From a virus, in the IMG/VR virus record IMGVR_UViG_3300025132_000148, positions 1 to 33,676 of that record: a DNA stretch of 33,676 bases; one strand, written 5' to 3'. Under the pieces are notes generated by a model. That model did not search any database. It saw nothing but the letters and a program-made list of their open reading frames with translations, and was not told the origin of the DNA. The position numbers and the translations under genes are program-made. Positions within the stretch are counted from its first letter, which is position 1; every line of letters starts with the position of its first letter. Shown in pieces: positions 8,136-16,749 of the stretch.

Positions 8136-10034
8136 TTAAACATACTTTTTATTGAGGTATTGCTCGGCTGCTTGTCCCACCACCTTACCATCTAATTTGA
8201 CCGTTGTATAGATGTTTATAGGTTCTTTCGAGCCTCTTTTTTCAAGCTCATTAACAAAAGCGGTAGCCATTTGTGTTGCATTTTGCATAGTTTGTTCTGG
8301 GTCTTGAGCTGACCTGATTGTTGCCACCGGCTGGACTGGGGCATTTAATGCTTGAGTTTCCCCGGTTAGCTCTTCTATATCTGTTCTGATGATTTCTGGG
8401 TTGTTTACTCTGTCTCTTATGGCGCCCAGTATTTCTTTCACGCCATCGGGTATCGTTACGCCGAGGGCTTCGGCAGCTTTGTCGGCGCCGCCTTTAAAGT
8501 TTTTCATGGCATCTATTGTAATGTTGATACCTTTTTCAAGATTTGGACCAAAGTTTTGGAAGTCAACGCCTCCGCCTTGCAAGGAGCCAACAATCGCCCT
8601 CTCACTAAGGGATTCGAGTCTCTCAGCCAAAGTCACAGTTTTGTTAGCTAGATTTGCAAATTGTTCGGCGGCTTTTTGTTGAAGTTCTGTTGCCACACCT
8701 CCTGCGGCAGGGGTGGCTGCGGAGGTGATTTGCTCCGCTTCCTCTGCTGTTATCATCTCATCGGAGCCGAAGACCCTCATGGTTTCATCTCTTGTCATTC
8801 CAAACTGCTTGGCAAGGAAAGCAATTTTTGTTCTTCCTGCGGCAGTGTTTGGATCGATGTCAATGCCAGCTTGAATCAGCTTGTTCTGAACAAGCTCTAA
8901 GACTCCGGGCTCACCAAGCGTATAATATGCAGTGACTAGCTCTGCTGGGTTTCTAATAACAGGCTTCCCAAAGACAGCATTGATTGCCTGTGCTGATCTT
9001 GCAGCATCGCTATATCCCGAGAATCTTTCTGCAAATCCCTGCAATGTCCCGATGTCCACTCTTGCTTTTTTTGCCATCAAAGAAAGCTTTCCAATATTCG
9101 CCCCCGCTTGTGCGCCGAACATAGCCATTTGAGGAATCACCTGTGCATAATCTTTTGCAAGCTCCTTGGGAAGAACACCAAGCTCGCTCATTTGCATTGT
9201 CAGCGATGAAAGCCCAGTTTTGGCCTCTTCGATGTTTTTCATACCTCCAGTAGTGACCATTTGCTCTATTATATTTGCCGTTCCTGAAGCGCCTAACTTG
9301 TCCATGATAGCGGAGAATCCGGCAAGACTAGCAATTGCTTCGTCGTTCTCCATATTGAGCATTCTAAATTCATCTGATGCTGTGCCTACAAATTTCGCAA
9401 CATCCTCTATAGGCATTTGCAATTCTTTAGCTTTTTCAATTAGTTGGGCTTGTAGAGCAATCGATCCTTGCAATCCTTGTGTATATGGTATTAGGGATCT
9501 TCTGGCGTTGTCAAATTCTACGATTTGCTTAACTATTTCTTTTTTGGTTCTTGCTATCCCCATTCCAAGCTGACCTGCAACCGCTACTGTTGCTGCCATG
9601 GCGGCGGAAGCCGCTGCACCACCTAGACCCAATTCTTGAAGCTTTTTGGTAGCTTCATCCATTGCCGAGGAAAGGTCGCCAAAAAGACCGACTTCCAAAT
9701 CAATTGATTTAGATAATTCTTCTGCTCGCTCTTTGTTAAGATCTATTGATTCTTTAACAAACTCTCTTTCTGCTTCGTTTATTTTTTTTCTGGCGCCGGT
9801 GGAGAGGGCGATATCTTCATCTAGCTGTCGTTTTCGTCTTTCGAGGGAGGCTGTGCGTTGGGCGTCTTCTTGCTCTAATATTTCGCCGTAGGTTGCCCTA
9901 AAAGCTTCTATTTCAGACCTTCGTGCACCTTCAGTTTTCGCAACCTCTTCGAGTTTTTTCTTATACTTCTCCAGTGCAGCTTCTGCCTCTTTAAGCTGTC
10001 CAGATTGATCTGTTGGGAAATCGCCTTCTGCCAT
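8136..10034 (-). CDS. Tail tape measure protein
   Basis: A 632-aa, mostly helical protein. Residues 10-130 are a highly charged coiled coil (Lys/Glu/Arg heptads). Then come a small hydrophobic Ala/Gly segment (about 136-162, GLGGAAASAAMAATVAVAGQ), a long amphipathic helical region and a more folded C-terminus. This is the tape-measure layout: the protein fills the tail tube, sets its length and is ejected. Using the usual 0.15 nm per residue, 632 aa predicts a tail of roughly 95 nm, close to T4 (gp29, 590 aa). It lies after the tail chaperone-like frames and before baseplate genes, as expected. The start has an AAGGTAAT site. Confidence 0.85.
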   Translation of the reverse strand: MAEGDFPTDQSGQLKEAEAALEKYKKKLEEVAKTEGARRSEIEAFRATYGEILEQEDAQRTASLERRKRQLDEDIALSTGARKKINEAEREFVKESIDLNKERAEELSKSIDLEVGLFGDLSSAMDEATKKLQELGLGGAAASAAMAATVAVAGQLGMGIARTKKEIVKQIVEFDNARRSLIPYTQGLQGSIALQAQLIEKAKELQMPIEDVAKFVGTASDEFRMLNMENDEAIASLAGFSAIMDKLGASGTANIIEQMVTTGGMKNIEEAKTGLSSLTMQMSELGVLPKELAKDYAQVIPQMAMFGAQAGANIGKLSLMAKKARVDIGTLQGFAERFSGYSDAARSAQAINAVFGKPVIRNPAELVTAYYTLGEPGVLELVQNKLIQAGIDIDPNTAAGRTKIAFLAKQFGMTRDETMRVFGSDEMITAEEAEQITSAATPAAGGVATELQQKAAEQFANLANKTVTLAERLESLSERAIVGSLQGGGVDFQNFGPNLEKGINITIDAMKNFKGGADKAAEALGVTIPDGVKEILGAIRDRVNNPEIIRTDIEELTGETQALNAPVQPVATIRSAQDPEQTMQNATQMATAFVNELEKRGSKEPINIYTTVKLDGKVVGQAAEQYLNKKYV

Positions 10035-10040
10035 AATTTA

Positions 10041-10367
10041 TTACCTTACTGGCCACTTAATTCCGGTCATTTTTTCAAATTCCGCAATTGCTTCTTCTAG
10101 CTTGTGACGCACACTCATCGCATCTGGGGAGCCCCCGTTTGATGCTGCTAGCACAGTGATATATTTCTCCTCCAATCCCAAGGCTTTTGCGAAAGCCCTA
10201 ACTTTGTCTGGGGATCCGGAAACAGAAACCGGGCTGTGGCGCCCTGTTGTCATTGCTTTGAGTATTTCTTCAACCTTGTGTGCAAAAGTCTTAAGGTATC
10301 TCTCGTTAAGCTCTAAGGAAAAATCAATATCGTGCTTTCCTAATTTATCTTCGTTGATTGAGTTCAT
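10041..10367 (-). CDS. Small unknown protein upstream of the tape measure
   Basis: A 108-aa soluble protein, probably helical, without a motif I recognise. The C-terminal half has an 'LEEAIAEFEKMTGIKWPVR' helix, and there is a SPDKVRAFAKALGL helix in the middle (about 52-65). It lies 6 bases before the tape measure gene with an AAGGAG site 9 bases before its ATG, and directly after a terminator, so it opens the tape measure/baseplate transcription unit. A chaperone or tail-assembly role is possible from position only. Confidence 0.65.
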   Translation of the reverse strand: MNSINEDKLGKHDIDFSLELNERYLKTFAHKVEEILKAMTTGRHSPVSVSGSPDKVRAFAKALGLEEKYITVLAASNGGSPDAMSVRHKLEEAIAEFEKMTGIKWPVR

Positions 10368-10385
10368 AACATCATGCTCCTTTAT

Positions 10386-10394
10386 GTAAATAGT
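10386..10394 (-). promoter_or_regulatory. Weak copy of the ACTA(A/T)TTAT motif
   Basis: ACTATTTAC on the minus strand, in the 35-base gap between a terminator and the 108-aa gene. It lies only 18 bases before the start codon, too close for a normal leader, so it may be a chance match or may drive a near-leaderless mRNA. Confidence 0.25.
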
Positions 10395-10402
10395 TGTTTA
10401 TT

Positions 10403-10439
10403 ATAAAAAATAAGACCAAAAACACATGTCGTTGGTCTT
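10403..10439 (-). terminator. Intrinsic terminator before the tape measure unit
   Basis: Minus-strand stem AAGACCAA / TTGGTCTT (10432-10439 and 10412-10419), 12-base loop, followed by ATTTTTTAT. It closes the sheath-tube-gp26 unit just after the small chaperone-like frame. Confidence 0.85.
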
Positions 10440-10447
10440 ACAAATAC

Positions 10448-10741
10448 TTACAGTTTTTTCGATGCAGTCTTTTCTCTTTCGGATTTCTCTTCAAAATATC
10501 TGACTAGTCTTCTCAAAAACCATCTTCTAATTTTAATTGGGAGATTATAAGCTTCTGTAAAGTGCCAATTTCCATGCATTTTTAAAGAAAAAATCTCCTC
10601 ATAAACGGACTCAATATATTTGCTCGTCAGGCCAAAAAAAGTCGATATTAATCGGTACCTCCAATTCCTGTTGATGATTGCATTTAGCACAGGAGTAGGG
10701 GCTTTGGACTGAAGCTTGTGGCACAATATTCTTGTACACAA
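10448..10741 (-). CDS. Tail-assembly chaperone-like frame overlapping gp26-like gene (likely entered by frameshift)
   Basis: An open frame of up to 97 codons that overlaps the 3' end of the gp26-like gene. The protein-like part is the last 61-63 residues, starting at FFGLTSKYIESVYEEIF and continuing with 'GNWHFTEAYNLPIKIRRWF' and a basic helical end. This is the small downstream partner type found beside tape measure genes. No good ATG introduces it: the frame opens at a TTG (10739-10741) 6 bases after AAGGA, inside gp26 coding sequence, and the first ATG is well inside the conserved part. A run of seven T's (10634-10640 on the plus strand as A's) lies exactly where the two frames meet, so a +1 or -2 shift there would fuse the frames. 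Independent TTG initiation is the alternative. Confidence 0.6.
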   Translation of the reverse strand: MCTRILCHKLQSKAPTPVLNAIINRNWRYRLISTFFGLTSKYIESVYEEIFSLKMHGNWHFTEAYNLPIKIRRWFLRRLVRYFEEKSEREKTASKKL

Positions 10742-11471
10742 TTCTTATCCTTCTAGAATACCTAGCAGGGAGAGCCTCGATAAATTGATTAATGTAAGCT
10801 CGGTCTCTGTTTCCATTGACGGAAACAATATAAGAACGAAGACCATCTGTTACAATGGATTCTTGCAAATTATTTTTGCTTTTTGCAGCCGCTATTGAAG
10901 ATAGTTTTTTTTCATCATGCCCATTTAGAGGCTTAACTTCTACAACAGCATTAATCTGTGTTAAGGAAAAGGAGAAGGTTCCGTGTTCAGTCTCTTCAAC
11001 CGAAAATGTGTCATAAAACGACTCATTGACACCATTTGATGTTGTCGTTTTCGATAGATCAAATTTGTATTTTGAAACTGCGGAACACGCTGGGCACCCG
11101 ACATCGGTTAAATACTCTGCACCGTATCCTGTTATCCTAGCGGCAATTAATATAGCGTTTTTGTCGCCAATTAAAAGGTCATTTGGGTCAATCTTGTCCA
11201 TAAGTATCGATTGCAAAAATCGATCAAATACAACACCAGATTTAATCAAAGAAGATGAGGCAAGAATGTCCTCCTCTTTGGCAGTCATGTATTTTATTTC
11301 AACAGATTTCTTACCATGGAGCGGATGGTCCGGAGGATAATATTTCCCCCCTGAAGGCAGTTCTACAAATTCAGTTGGAACTGAAAATTGCATAGCTGGC
11401 GCAGGAGAGGGGTGGTCTGGAGGTGGCTGGGCTGGACCAGCCATTCTATCTAGATTGTTTCTTTCGGTCAT
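10611..11471 (-). CDS. gp26-like baseplate hub / tail assembly protein
   Basis: A 286-aa protein of the T4 baseplate gp26 type. After a Pro-rich N-terminus (10-27) come 'FVELPSGGKYYPPDHPLHGK' (35-54), 'IKYMTAKEEDILAS' (59-72), 'ILIAARITGYGAEY' (107-120) and two zinc-binding CxxC pairs, C126-x2-C129 and C261-x2-C264, forming a likely zinc knuckle. The end 'VPINIDFFWPDEQIY' is typical. In this family the protein acts in hub assembly, and in many phages its homologues sit immediately before the tape measure gene as chaperones. The ribosome binding site is AGAGGAAAGA. The last codons overlap a second frame (see 10448-10741) at a slippery T run. Confidence 0.7.
   Translation of the reverse strand: MTERNNLDRMAGPAQPPPDHPSPAPAMQFSVPTEFVELPSGGKYYPPDHPLHGKKSVEIKYMTAKEEDILASSSLIKSGVVFDRFLQSILMDKIDPNDLLIGDKNAILIAARITGYGAEYLTDVGCPACSAVSKYKFDLSKTTTSNGVNESFYDTFSVEETEHGTFSFSLTQINAVVEVKPLNGHDEKKLSSIAAAKSKNNLQESIVTDGLRSYIVSVNGNRDRAYINQFIEALPARYSRRIRIVYKNIVPQASVQSPYSCAKCNHQQELEVPINIDFFWPDEQIY
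10634..10640 (-). other. Candidate programmed frameshift site
   Basis: On the minus strand the gp26-like frame reads gac-ttt-ttt-tgg. The run of seven T's lets a P-site tRNA-Phe re-pair after +1 or -2 slippage. Either shift leads into the downstream frame at GLTSKYIES and would give a protein of about 340 aa. A -1 shift would instead stop two codons later (ttg gcc tga). Confidence 0.45.
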
Positions 11472-11538
11472 TCTTTCCTCTTTTTAATATTGAAGACATG
11501 AATAACTATAACATAATTTAAAAAAATGTAAAGTTTTA

Positions 11539-12150
11539 TTATGGGGCGAGAACTGCATCCGGTACTGGTGGGTTCTGAACTCCGGACTGGAATGGTGCTC
11601 TACCGTCGAGTTTCTCAAGTGTCGCCCAGTCATACTTTAGAGTTACGCCAATTCTGATGATCTCCTCTTGGCTGTAATCGAATGACCCGTTTGAAACGCT
11701 TTCAATGTATGCGTTTTTAAGAGTCCACTTTTCAACAGACTTGCCTTGACCATCAAAGGCTGTGATTGTCACCGGATTGAGTGCGTCAATAGCATCAACC
11801 TTGTTAACTGATCTAAAGTTATAACCATCTCCACCAAACTGCTTATCGGGATATTCATAACCAGAGGCGTAAAGCATCTTTAACAAAATACCAGATGCAT
11901 CAGGGCTGATTGGGTCAACTGTCTCGAAAGACACGGGGTCCCATGTTAGCCTGCCCGGATAGTTAAAAGTGTGATTGTAGAACTTGTGCTCAAGACTTGT
12001 TGTTTTGAACGAAGGTCTGTCAACCTTAGTGATAGTCCAAATTGGCAACCCAGCAACATCAAATGTAAATCTAAAAGATCTTTTTGGCTCACTAATTGGA
12101 TTAGACCAAAAACTATCCGCTGAATCAAAGCTGTCTGTATAAATTGGCAT
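11539..12150 (-). CDS. 19: Tail tube protein, gp19-like
   Basis: A 203-aa protein matching T4 gp19 tail tube in length and pattern: 'RFTFDVAGLPIWTITKVDRPSFKT' split by the first beta strands (26-49), 'HKFYNHTFNYPGRLTWDPVSF' (55-75), 'LLKMLYASGYEYP' (89-101), 'VTITAFDGQG' and a late 'EEIIRIGVTLKYDWA' strand. It polymerises into the inner tube through which DNA passes. It lies directly after the sheath gene, as in T4. It has a GAGGAAAAT site and an upstream copy of the ACTATTTAT motif, but no terminator separates it from the sheath gene, so it may be transcribed both with the sheath and from its own promoter. Confidence 0.88.
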   Translation of the reverse strand: MPIYTDSFDSADSFWSNPISEPKRSFRFTFDVAGLPIWTITKVDRPSFKTTSLEHKFYNHTFNYPGRLTWDPVSFETVDPISPDASGILLKMLYASGYEYPDKQFGGDGYNFRSVNKVDAIDALNPVTITAFDGQGKSVEKWTLKNAYIESVSNGSFDYSQEEIIRIGVTLKYDWATLEKLDGRAPFQSGVQNPPVPDAVLAP

Positions 12151-12190
12151 TTTTTTATTTTCCTCTTATGCGGTTTATTTTGTTTATACT

Positions 12191-12199
12191 ATAAATAGT
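12191..12199 (-). promoter_or_regulatory. Putative late promoter motif upstream of tail tube
   Basis: ACTATTTAT on the minus strand, extended to ACTATTTATAGT, 40 bases before the tube start codon and in the 64-base gap after the sheath gene. It matches four other intergenic copies. The complementary strand reads TATAAATAG, identical to the T4 late -10 box but pointing away from the gene. Confidence 0.5.
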
Positions 12200-12214
12200 A
12201 TTTAATTTATTTTT

Positions 12215-15200
12215 TTAGTCGTCAAAACTTGCACCAGTGTTTGTAATATTGAAATCAATGGCAATATATTCGATTGCTCTGGCTGGCTTCAAGAAGATTT
12301 TCGCATACAAAATGTTCCTATCAACCAACTCTGGTGTTGTAGTTGATTCATCTAACACTACTTTGAAGTCTGTAAGACCGAACGCAGATCTAATGTTACT
12401 AAGGAATGGATCGACTTGTGCTTTGAATCTATCCCATGTCGCTGGTACATTCTGGTCGAACAGCAAATTAGCCGCAATTCTAGAAACTTGCTTCTTAACA
12501 AAAATCATCAAGCGTCTTACATTGATTCTATCCAACGCAGATGGGGTTATTTGAAGTGTCTTTTGCCCAAAGACTACGATGCCCTCGTTCGGGAAAGAAG
12601 CAATTGGGTTAATGTTTGCCTCATAAAGATCATCTCTGTCAGCCGCTGTCAACTTAGAACGAACATTTACCACAGGGAATCCTGCTGCGCCCTTGCTTAG
12701 TCCACCTCGGTTAAATCCTGCTGGTGCAAACCATACTGCTTTTTGCTTATCAGAGAATGCCATTGTTCCAATTGCTGCAACAGATGGTGGCACATAAAGA
12801 GATCCACCTTTAATATCATCTACAATTCGAACCCATGGGTAATAAGCACAACCATAACTAGAGTTAAGGGCTCTTCGCTCCATGTTGGATACAACATCTG
12901 CAACATGTGTTGCACTGATTCTTTCTTGCTCGGTTTTGGTACCATCTTCAGATGCCGGTGTATACCCGCCTCTTGGGTCGATGATAGCCAAAGCATCTGC
13001 TCTATCCTCACAAACATTAATCAAGTGCTGTGTAAGAGGCTCATTCGTAACACCCGGAATTGTAACCAAATTCATTTCTACAAATTCTGGATCTGCCAAG
13101 ATGTCAATTGCTTTCTTCACCGAGTAATACATTGCATACCCTGTTTCAGATCCGGCATTATTAGCTAAAGCGTATTTATTGTTGAAAGGCTCTGCCTCTG
13201 TTACATCAAGACCATCGAATCCACCAAAGAGTGGCACTGTAAACCTGTCATATCCTGCGTCTAGGATGTCTTTGTAAGATCCGCTTCTCGCCGTGATTGA
13301 TACACCTGCTGCTCTGGATCCTGATGCGTATGCATAGGTGCCTCCAGCAGATGCTGAAATGTCGTCAAGCGTAAACATGAACATTCTTTCTAGGTATTCA
13401 TTCGTTGTGAATTGACTGTAATCGCTTGGCAATGCTGTTAATAGATCCAAGTTACTTGCCTCGAATGTAGTATCAGCGCTTCCACTAGTGGTGCTGTATC
13501 CGAAATAAGCAAGAGTTGGGTCGCTCAGGTTTCCGTCACTAGCAGTAGCTCTCAAGAATACATCTGGGAACTTGATTGTTGCCTCAAGGTCGCCAACTGC
13601 TCCCGTGAAATAGTTGGTTGCCGAGCCGGATCCCTTATGGGCTCCGGTCCAAATGACAGCGTTAGCTGGAGATGCTCCAACATTGGTTTCGATCCACTTG
13701 AAAGAGTCCACTTCATTTCTGAGTACATTAACATATGTGAGGGTTGTACTTCCCTGTGAGTCCTTGAATGAACCTGTTTGGAACTGCGAGTTGGATCCAG
13801 TGCCAGCTAAAGCAAGCTTGAAACCTTTTCTTTTTACTGGTCCTTGGGCACCAAATGGAAGCATTTCAGCATTGGTCTGCCCTAAGTCGACTTCGGTTGC
13901 CATTTCAATTCTAATGAAATTTGACTGGTTTGGGTATGATCCATACTCAACAACTCTCTTTTTTGTCTCATCCCATTTGTAGTACGCATCTCCGACAACT
14001 GCTGCGACATAGTTTGTAGAATTTGGATTCAAATTACAATTATCGAATCTCTCAACAATTCTTGGAGATGTGTCATTATCAAACAATGATCGCAACACAA
14101 CAGAGAATGTTCCATAAGGGTCAACATCTGCCCTGTTAGAATACTTAACATTTTCGATGGATATCTTGAAGGATCGCTGTTCTTGGGCTCCTTGGCTAAG
14201 TGTATGGAACTTGAACAAGCGAGAGATAATTGCTGTGTTATCTGCGTCAAAAGCTGGTGTTAGCTCGTTTTCCGAAGGTGTTGCACTGCCCGGAGTCGTT
14301 CTTAAGTCCTGACTCACAAACCAGCCAGTTTGCCCTTCTGTGGCAGCTTTCTTGAATTTCCAAGCATTTTTTGCATCTGCACCAAGAGGTAAAATGACGC
14401 CGTAGCACTTAGTTCCTTGAATTACATCTTCAACTGATTTTTCAAATGTTTCTCCTAAGAAATAGTTTGAATCTGTGCTAGTCAAATTGCTATTTGTTTT
14501 AGTTGGGTTCGTATTAAAGACCTTTCTAGCGTAGTATTTTGAGTTCTTGTCAAAGTTAAACCTGAAGGTTTCACTTGGTGTACCTGCCCCTGCCGCTCCT
14601 GATGTGAACATCTGTGCCGTAAATTCAAATCCCGGAGAAGTGCCTGTTGACGATTCAACCAAAACACCAGACCCGGAGACAGCAGTTGATGAACCACCAG
14701 CAATTGTGCCGGAAAGAATGATTCCACCTTGGTCAAAATACCAAGTTGCTGCCAAAACACCGTCCGTGGATCCAGTAAGTCCAGCGGCAGGTAGGGCACC
14801 TGATTGTACCAAAAATAGACCGTATGCGCCGCCTGTGTTTCCGTCGGCGGCAGGGGCTGCGCCCATGCTCCAGCCAGCTTTGGCGTCTGTTTCGTTTGAA
14901 GGATTTGCACTTTGATCACCCAAAAGCCTAACTACAGTGATCGGGGAGCCGTTCTTTAGCCATGCGGCTGCGGCGTATGCTCCGTAAGTTGGACCGGTTG
15001 GAATACCACCTCTCCAAGTATCACTAGCTTCCTCGCCTCTTACTGGCTCACCAAAAATCCGAATTAATTCTGATAATGACTCTACTCTAGTTGGTAAAAA
15101 TGCCGGTCCTCTTCTGAATCTACCGATGACTACGGGACCAATTGGTGGCGCTACCCTCGGTAATTGTGAATTATCAATTTCGTTGATAAAAACACCGGGG

Positions 15201-15229
15201 GAAACAAACTTGAAATTCTTTGCTGACAT
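12215..15229 (-). CDS. 18: Tail sheath protein, gp18-like (enlarged)
   Basis: A 1004-aa contractile sheath subunit. The N-terminus 'FVSPGVFINEIDNSQLPRVA' and 'GPVVIGRFRRGPAFLPT' followed by 'ELIRIFGEP' (7-62) is a typical sheath start. The C-terminal third (about 660-1000) carries the conserved domain: 'IDILADPEFVEMNLVTIPGV', 'AIIDPRGGY', 'YGCAYYPWVRI', 'YVPPSVAAIGTMAFSD', 'VWFAPAGFNRGG', 'NPIASFPNEGIVVFGQKTL' and 'DRINVRRLMIFVKKQ'. T4 gp18 is 659 aa; here about 350 extra residues, rich in Gly, Ser, Thr and Ala, occupy the middle (about 110-620), probably surface-exposed insertion domains. The sheath surrounds the tube and contracts at infection. It has an AAAAGGAGA site and an upstream late-promoter motif. 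Confidence 0.92.
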   Translation of the reverse strand: MSAKNFKFVSPGVFINEIDNSQLPRVAPPIGPVVIGRFRRGPAFLPTRVESLSELIRIFGEPVRGEEASDTWRGGIPTGPTYGAYAAAAWLKNGSPITVVRLLGDQSANPSNETDAKAGWSMGAAPAADGNTGGAYGLFLVQSGALPAAGLTGSTDGVLAATWYFDQGGIILSGTIAGGSSTAVSGSGVLVESSTGTSPGFEFTAQMFTSGAAGAGTPSETFRFNFDKNSKYYARKVFNTNPTKTNSNLTSTDSNYFLGETFEKSVEDVIQGTKCYGVILPLGADAKNAWKFKKAATEGQTGWFVSQDLRTTPGSATPSENELTPAFDADNTAIISRLFKFHTLSQGAQEQRSFKISIENVKYSNRADVDPYGTFSVVLRSLFDNDTSPRIVERFDNCNLNPNSTNYVAAVVGDAYYKWDETKKRVVEYGSYPNQSNFIRIEMATEVDLGQTNAEMLPFGAQGPVKRKGFKLALAGTGSNSQFQTGSFKDSQGSTTLTYVNVLRNEVDSFKWIETNVGASPANAVIWTGAHKGSGSATNYFTGAVGDLEATIKFPDVFLRATASDGNLSDPTLAYFGYSTTSGSADTTFEASNLDLLTALPSDYSQFTTNEYLERMFMFTLDDISASAGGTYAYASGSRAAGVSITARSGSYKDILDAGYDRFTVPLFGGFDGLDVTEAEPFNNKYALANNAGSETGYAMYYSVKKAIDILADPEFVEMNLVTIPGVTNEPLTQHLINVCEDRADALAIIDPRGGYTPASEDGTKTEQERISATHVADVVSNMERRALNSSYGCAYYPWVRIVDDIKGGSLYVPPSVAAIGTMAFSDKQKAVWFAPAGFNRGGLSKGAAGFPVVNVRSKLTAADRDDLYEANINPIASFPNEGIVVFGQKTLQITPSALDRINVRRLMIFVKKQVSRIAANLLFDQNVPATWDRFKAQVDPFLSNIRSAFGLTDFKVVLDESTTTPELVDRNILYAKIFLKPARAIEYIAIDFNITNTGASFDD

Positions 15230-15280
15230 TGTTGTGAGTCTCCTTTTATATTCTCTTGGAATAAAAACATTTTTTCTTTA

Positions 15281-15289
15281 ATAAATAGT
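15281..15289 (-). promoter_or_regulatory. Putative late promoter motif upstream of tail sheath
   Basis: ACTATTTAT on the minus strand, 51 bases before the sheath start codon in the 123-base gap after the gp15-like gene. It is an AT-rich region with no competing gene. Confidence 0.55.
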
Positions 15290-15352
15290 AAGGAGTAACT
15301 AGAAAGGACAAAATTATTCAATATAACCAGTTCTCTAAAAATAATGGAAAAT

Positions 15353-16261
15353 CTATTCCCTATATCCACTAGCCAGATCGTGTTGTGGAATGTCTCCGAA
15401 AATAGCTTTTTCTCTTGGGATTCGTACCTCTACAGCATTCTCTCTTATTGAGAACCTCGGTCTTTCGTCATTTGGACCATCTCCAACAAGATATCCCAAT
15501 ACTTTTATATCTATTTTTGTCTCAAATCTTCTCTCTTCGCCATCCATTGCGCTAATATTGTTTGATTGTGCAAAATCTCCCTGTATAAACCCTTCATACT
15601 TGTGATCATCTCTTTTAAGCATTAAATAATTTATTGTTCCGGGTCGGGCAACGAACACTTGCATTATTTCATTCATTTGTTGTTGATATTCAGTTCTTAA
15701 TGTTACCGTATAAGCAACATCCACATAGACAACTGGTGGAATGGATATCGTTTCATACACGACTTTTCTTTTGTCTGTCCTGCGAATAAACTTTGGACCC
15801 TTAGCGGGGCTAAATGAGGGTCCTTTTCTATTTTGATCTGCATTATTAAACTCTGAGGTTTTCTTTTGCTGGATTCTCCTAGCAATAATAGACCCTCCGC
15901 CTTTTGCATCCTGATTGATGAACTGATCTCCGTATCGAGAACCTCTTTTATTTAGATCTTTCGTAACTGAGGCTCTTTCGATAGTGATGACCGGCATTAT
16001 TATAGACCCTTCGTCATCACGAAGCTCTTTTCTGTCTTTTATTTGGAATGATCGCTCAGAAGAGACCCATATAATTGGCACTTTTTCAAATCCCTTGTTT
16101 GTTGTTACATGGAAATTGATCTTGTCATTAATATAGTCATAAATAGAATAATCTATTGTCTCAAGAGTGGAGGGGGCGAAGTTTAACTCTCTCAATCCTT
16201 GAGGGTCTTTTAGTGATGCTGGCTCGGGCGGTAAGTCCCTAAATTTTTCATCATGTGGCAT
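15353..16261 (-). CDS. gp15-like tail sheath terminator / completion protein
   Basis: A 302-aa protein (T4 gp15 is 272 aa). The match to gp15 is by ordered blocks: 'VPIIWVSSERSF' (60-71; T4 has VPITYASKEHF), 'IIMPVITIERASV' (88-100), 'IPPVVYVDVAYTVTLRTEYQ' (175-194) with 'QQMNEIMQVFVARPG', and 'MDGEERRFETKIDIKVLGYL' (240-259), as in the T4 'DNLSRRRIEWSLTFEVNGW' region. gp15 caps the sheath and tube and joins tail to neck. A Lys/Arg/Gly-rich insert (about 105-165) is unlike T4. The gene overlaps the preceding gene by 11 bases and starts after GAGGAG. Confidence 0.7.
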   Translation of the reverse strand: MPHDEKFRDLPPEPASLKDPQGLRELNFAPSTLETIDYSIYDYINDKINFHVTTNKGFEKVPIIWVSSERSFQIKDRKELRDDEGSIIMPVITIERASVTKDLNKRGSRYGDQFINQDAKGGGSIIARRIQQKKTSEFNNADQNRKGPSFSPAKGPKFIRRTDKRKVVYETISIPPVVYVDVAYTVTLRTEYQQQMNEIMQVFVARPGTINYLMLKRDDHKYEGFIQGDFAQSNNISAMDGEERRFETKIDIKVLGYLVGDGPNDERPRFSIRENAVEVRIPREKAIFGDIPQHDLASGYRE

Positions 16262-16742
16262 CGAAAACTCCTCTTCTTGCTCTTGTGCATTTTGCTAAAA
16301 TTTCCATTTTATGGTCTACTTGTCCGAATATTTCCGTTGGTTCGTTAAGAGATAGTATCTCATATAAAAAAGTACCATACAAGAGAAAATCTCCCTCCCT
16401 AACAAATAGATCTTGATCTTCGGTTAACCTTCTCTTGTGAAAGAATACATCAATTGAAGATTTCTTGTCGATTCCCAGATTTGTATTCGTAGAATCAATT
16501 CCTTGCCATTGAACTAGCGCATGCACTCTTACTGGTGGTAGGAATGTCTTGTTTATAGCCTCTCCGTATAAAGGATGAAAGTTTGTGTGCTCAAGACTAA
16601 TCGGATAATAGAGTACAGTTTGACCTATAACTCGCTCAATAACTTCATCATTGATCTTCTTTACAAGATCTCTCTCCTTCTTCCCAGTGAAAAGAGGAGG
16701 AGGAGGATTGCTAGGTTGTGTCCATTTGTTTTTCTTAGCCAC
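16251..16742 (-). CDS. gp14-like neck protein
   Basis: A 163-aa protein with 'VLYYPISLEHTNFHPLYGEA' (43-62), 'PVRVHALVQWQGID', 'IDVFFHKRRLTEDQDLFVRE' and 'GDFLLYGTFLYEILSLNEP' (115-135), and 'GQVDHKMEILAKC'. This is the pattern of the small neck or head-completion proteins of T4-like phages (gp14 role): a beta-rich subunit bridging portal and tail. T4 gp14 is longer (256 aa). The start is probably GTG with a GGGGT site inside the end of the previous gene, and the 3' end overlaps the gp15-like gene by 11 bases, so the neck genes are translated as a block. Confidence 0.6.
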   Translation of the reverse strand: MAKKNKWTQPSNPPPPLFTGKKERDLVKKINDEVIERVIGQTVLYYPISLEHTNFHPLYGEAINKTFLPPVRVHALVQWQGIDSTNTNLGIDKKSSIDVFFHKRRLTEDQDLFVREGDFLLYGTFLYEILSLNEPTEIFGQVDHKMEILAKCTRARRGVFDAT

Positions 16743-16749
16743 TAGTTAT

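Noticed and set aside
12188-12199. T4-type late box TATAAATA on the plus strand
   Set aside because: It would drive antisense RNA into the sheath gene; no gene on the plus strand needs it, so I read the element on the minus strand.
14482-14919. 145-codon minus-strand frame inside the sheath gene
   Set aside because: It lies wholly within the sheath coding sequence in another frame and has no binding site; the low-complexity sheath insert leaves alternative frames open.
15151-15369. 72-codon minus-strand frame spanning the sheath start and the gap before it
   Set aside because: It covers the late-promoter motif and the sheath ribosome site and has no start signal of its own.
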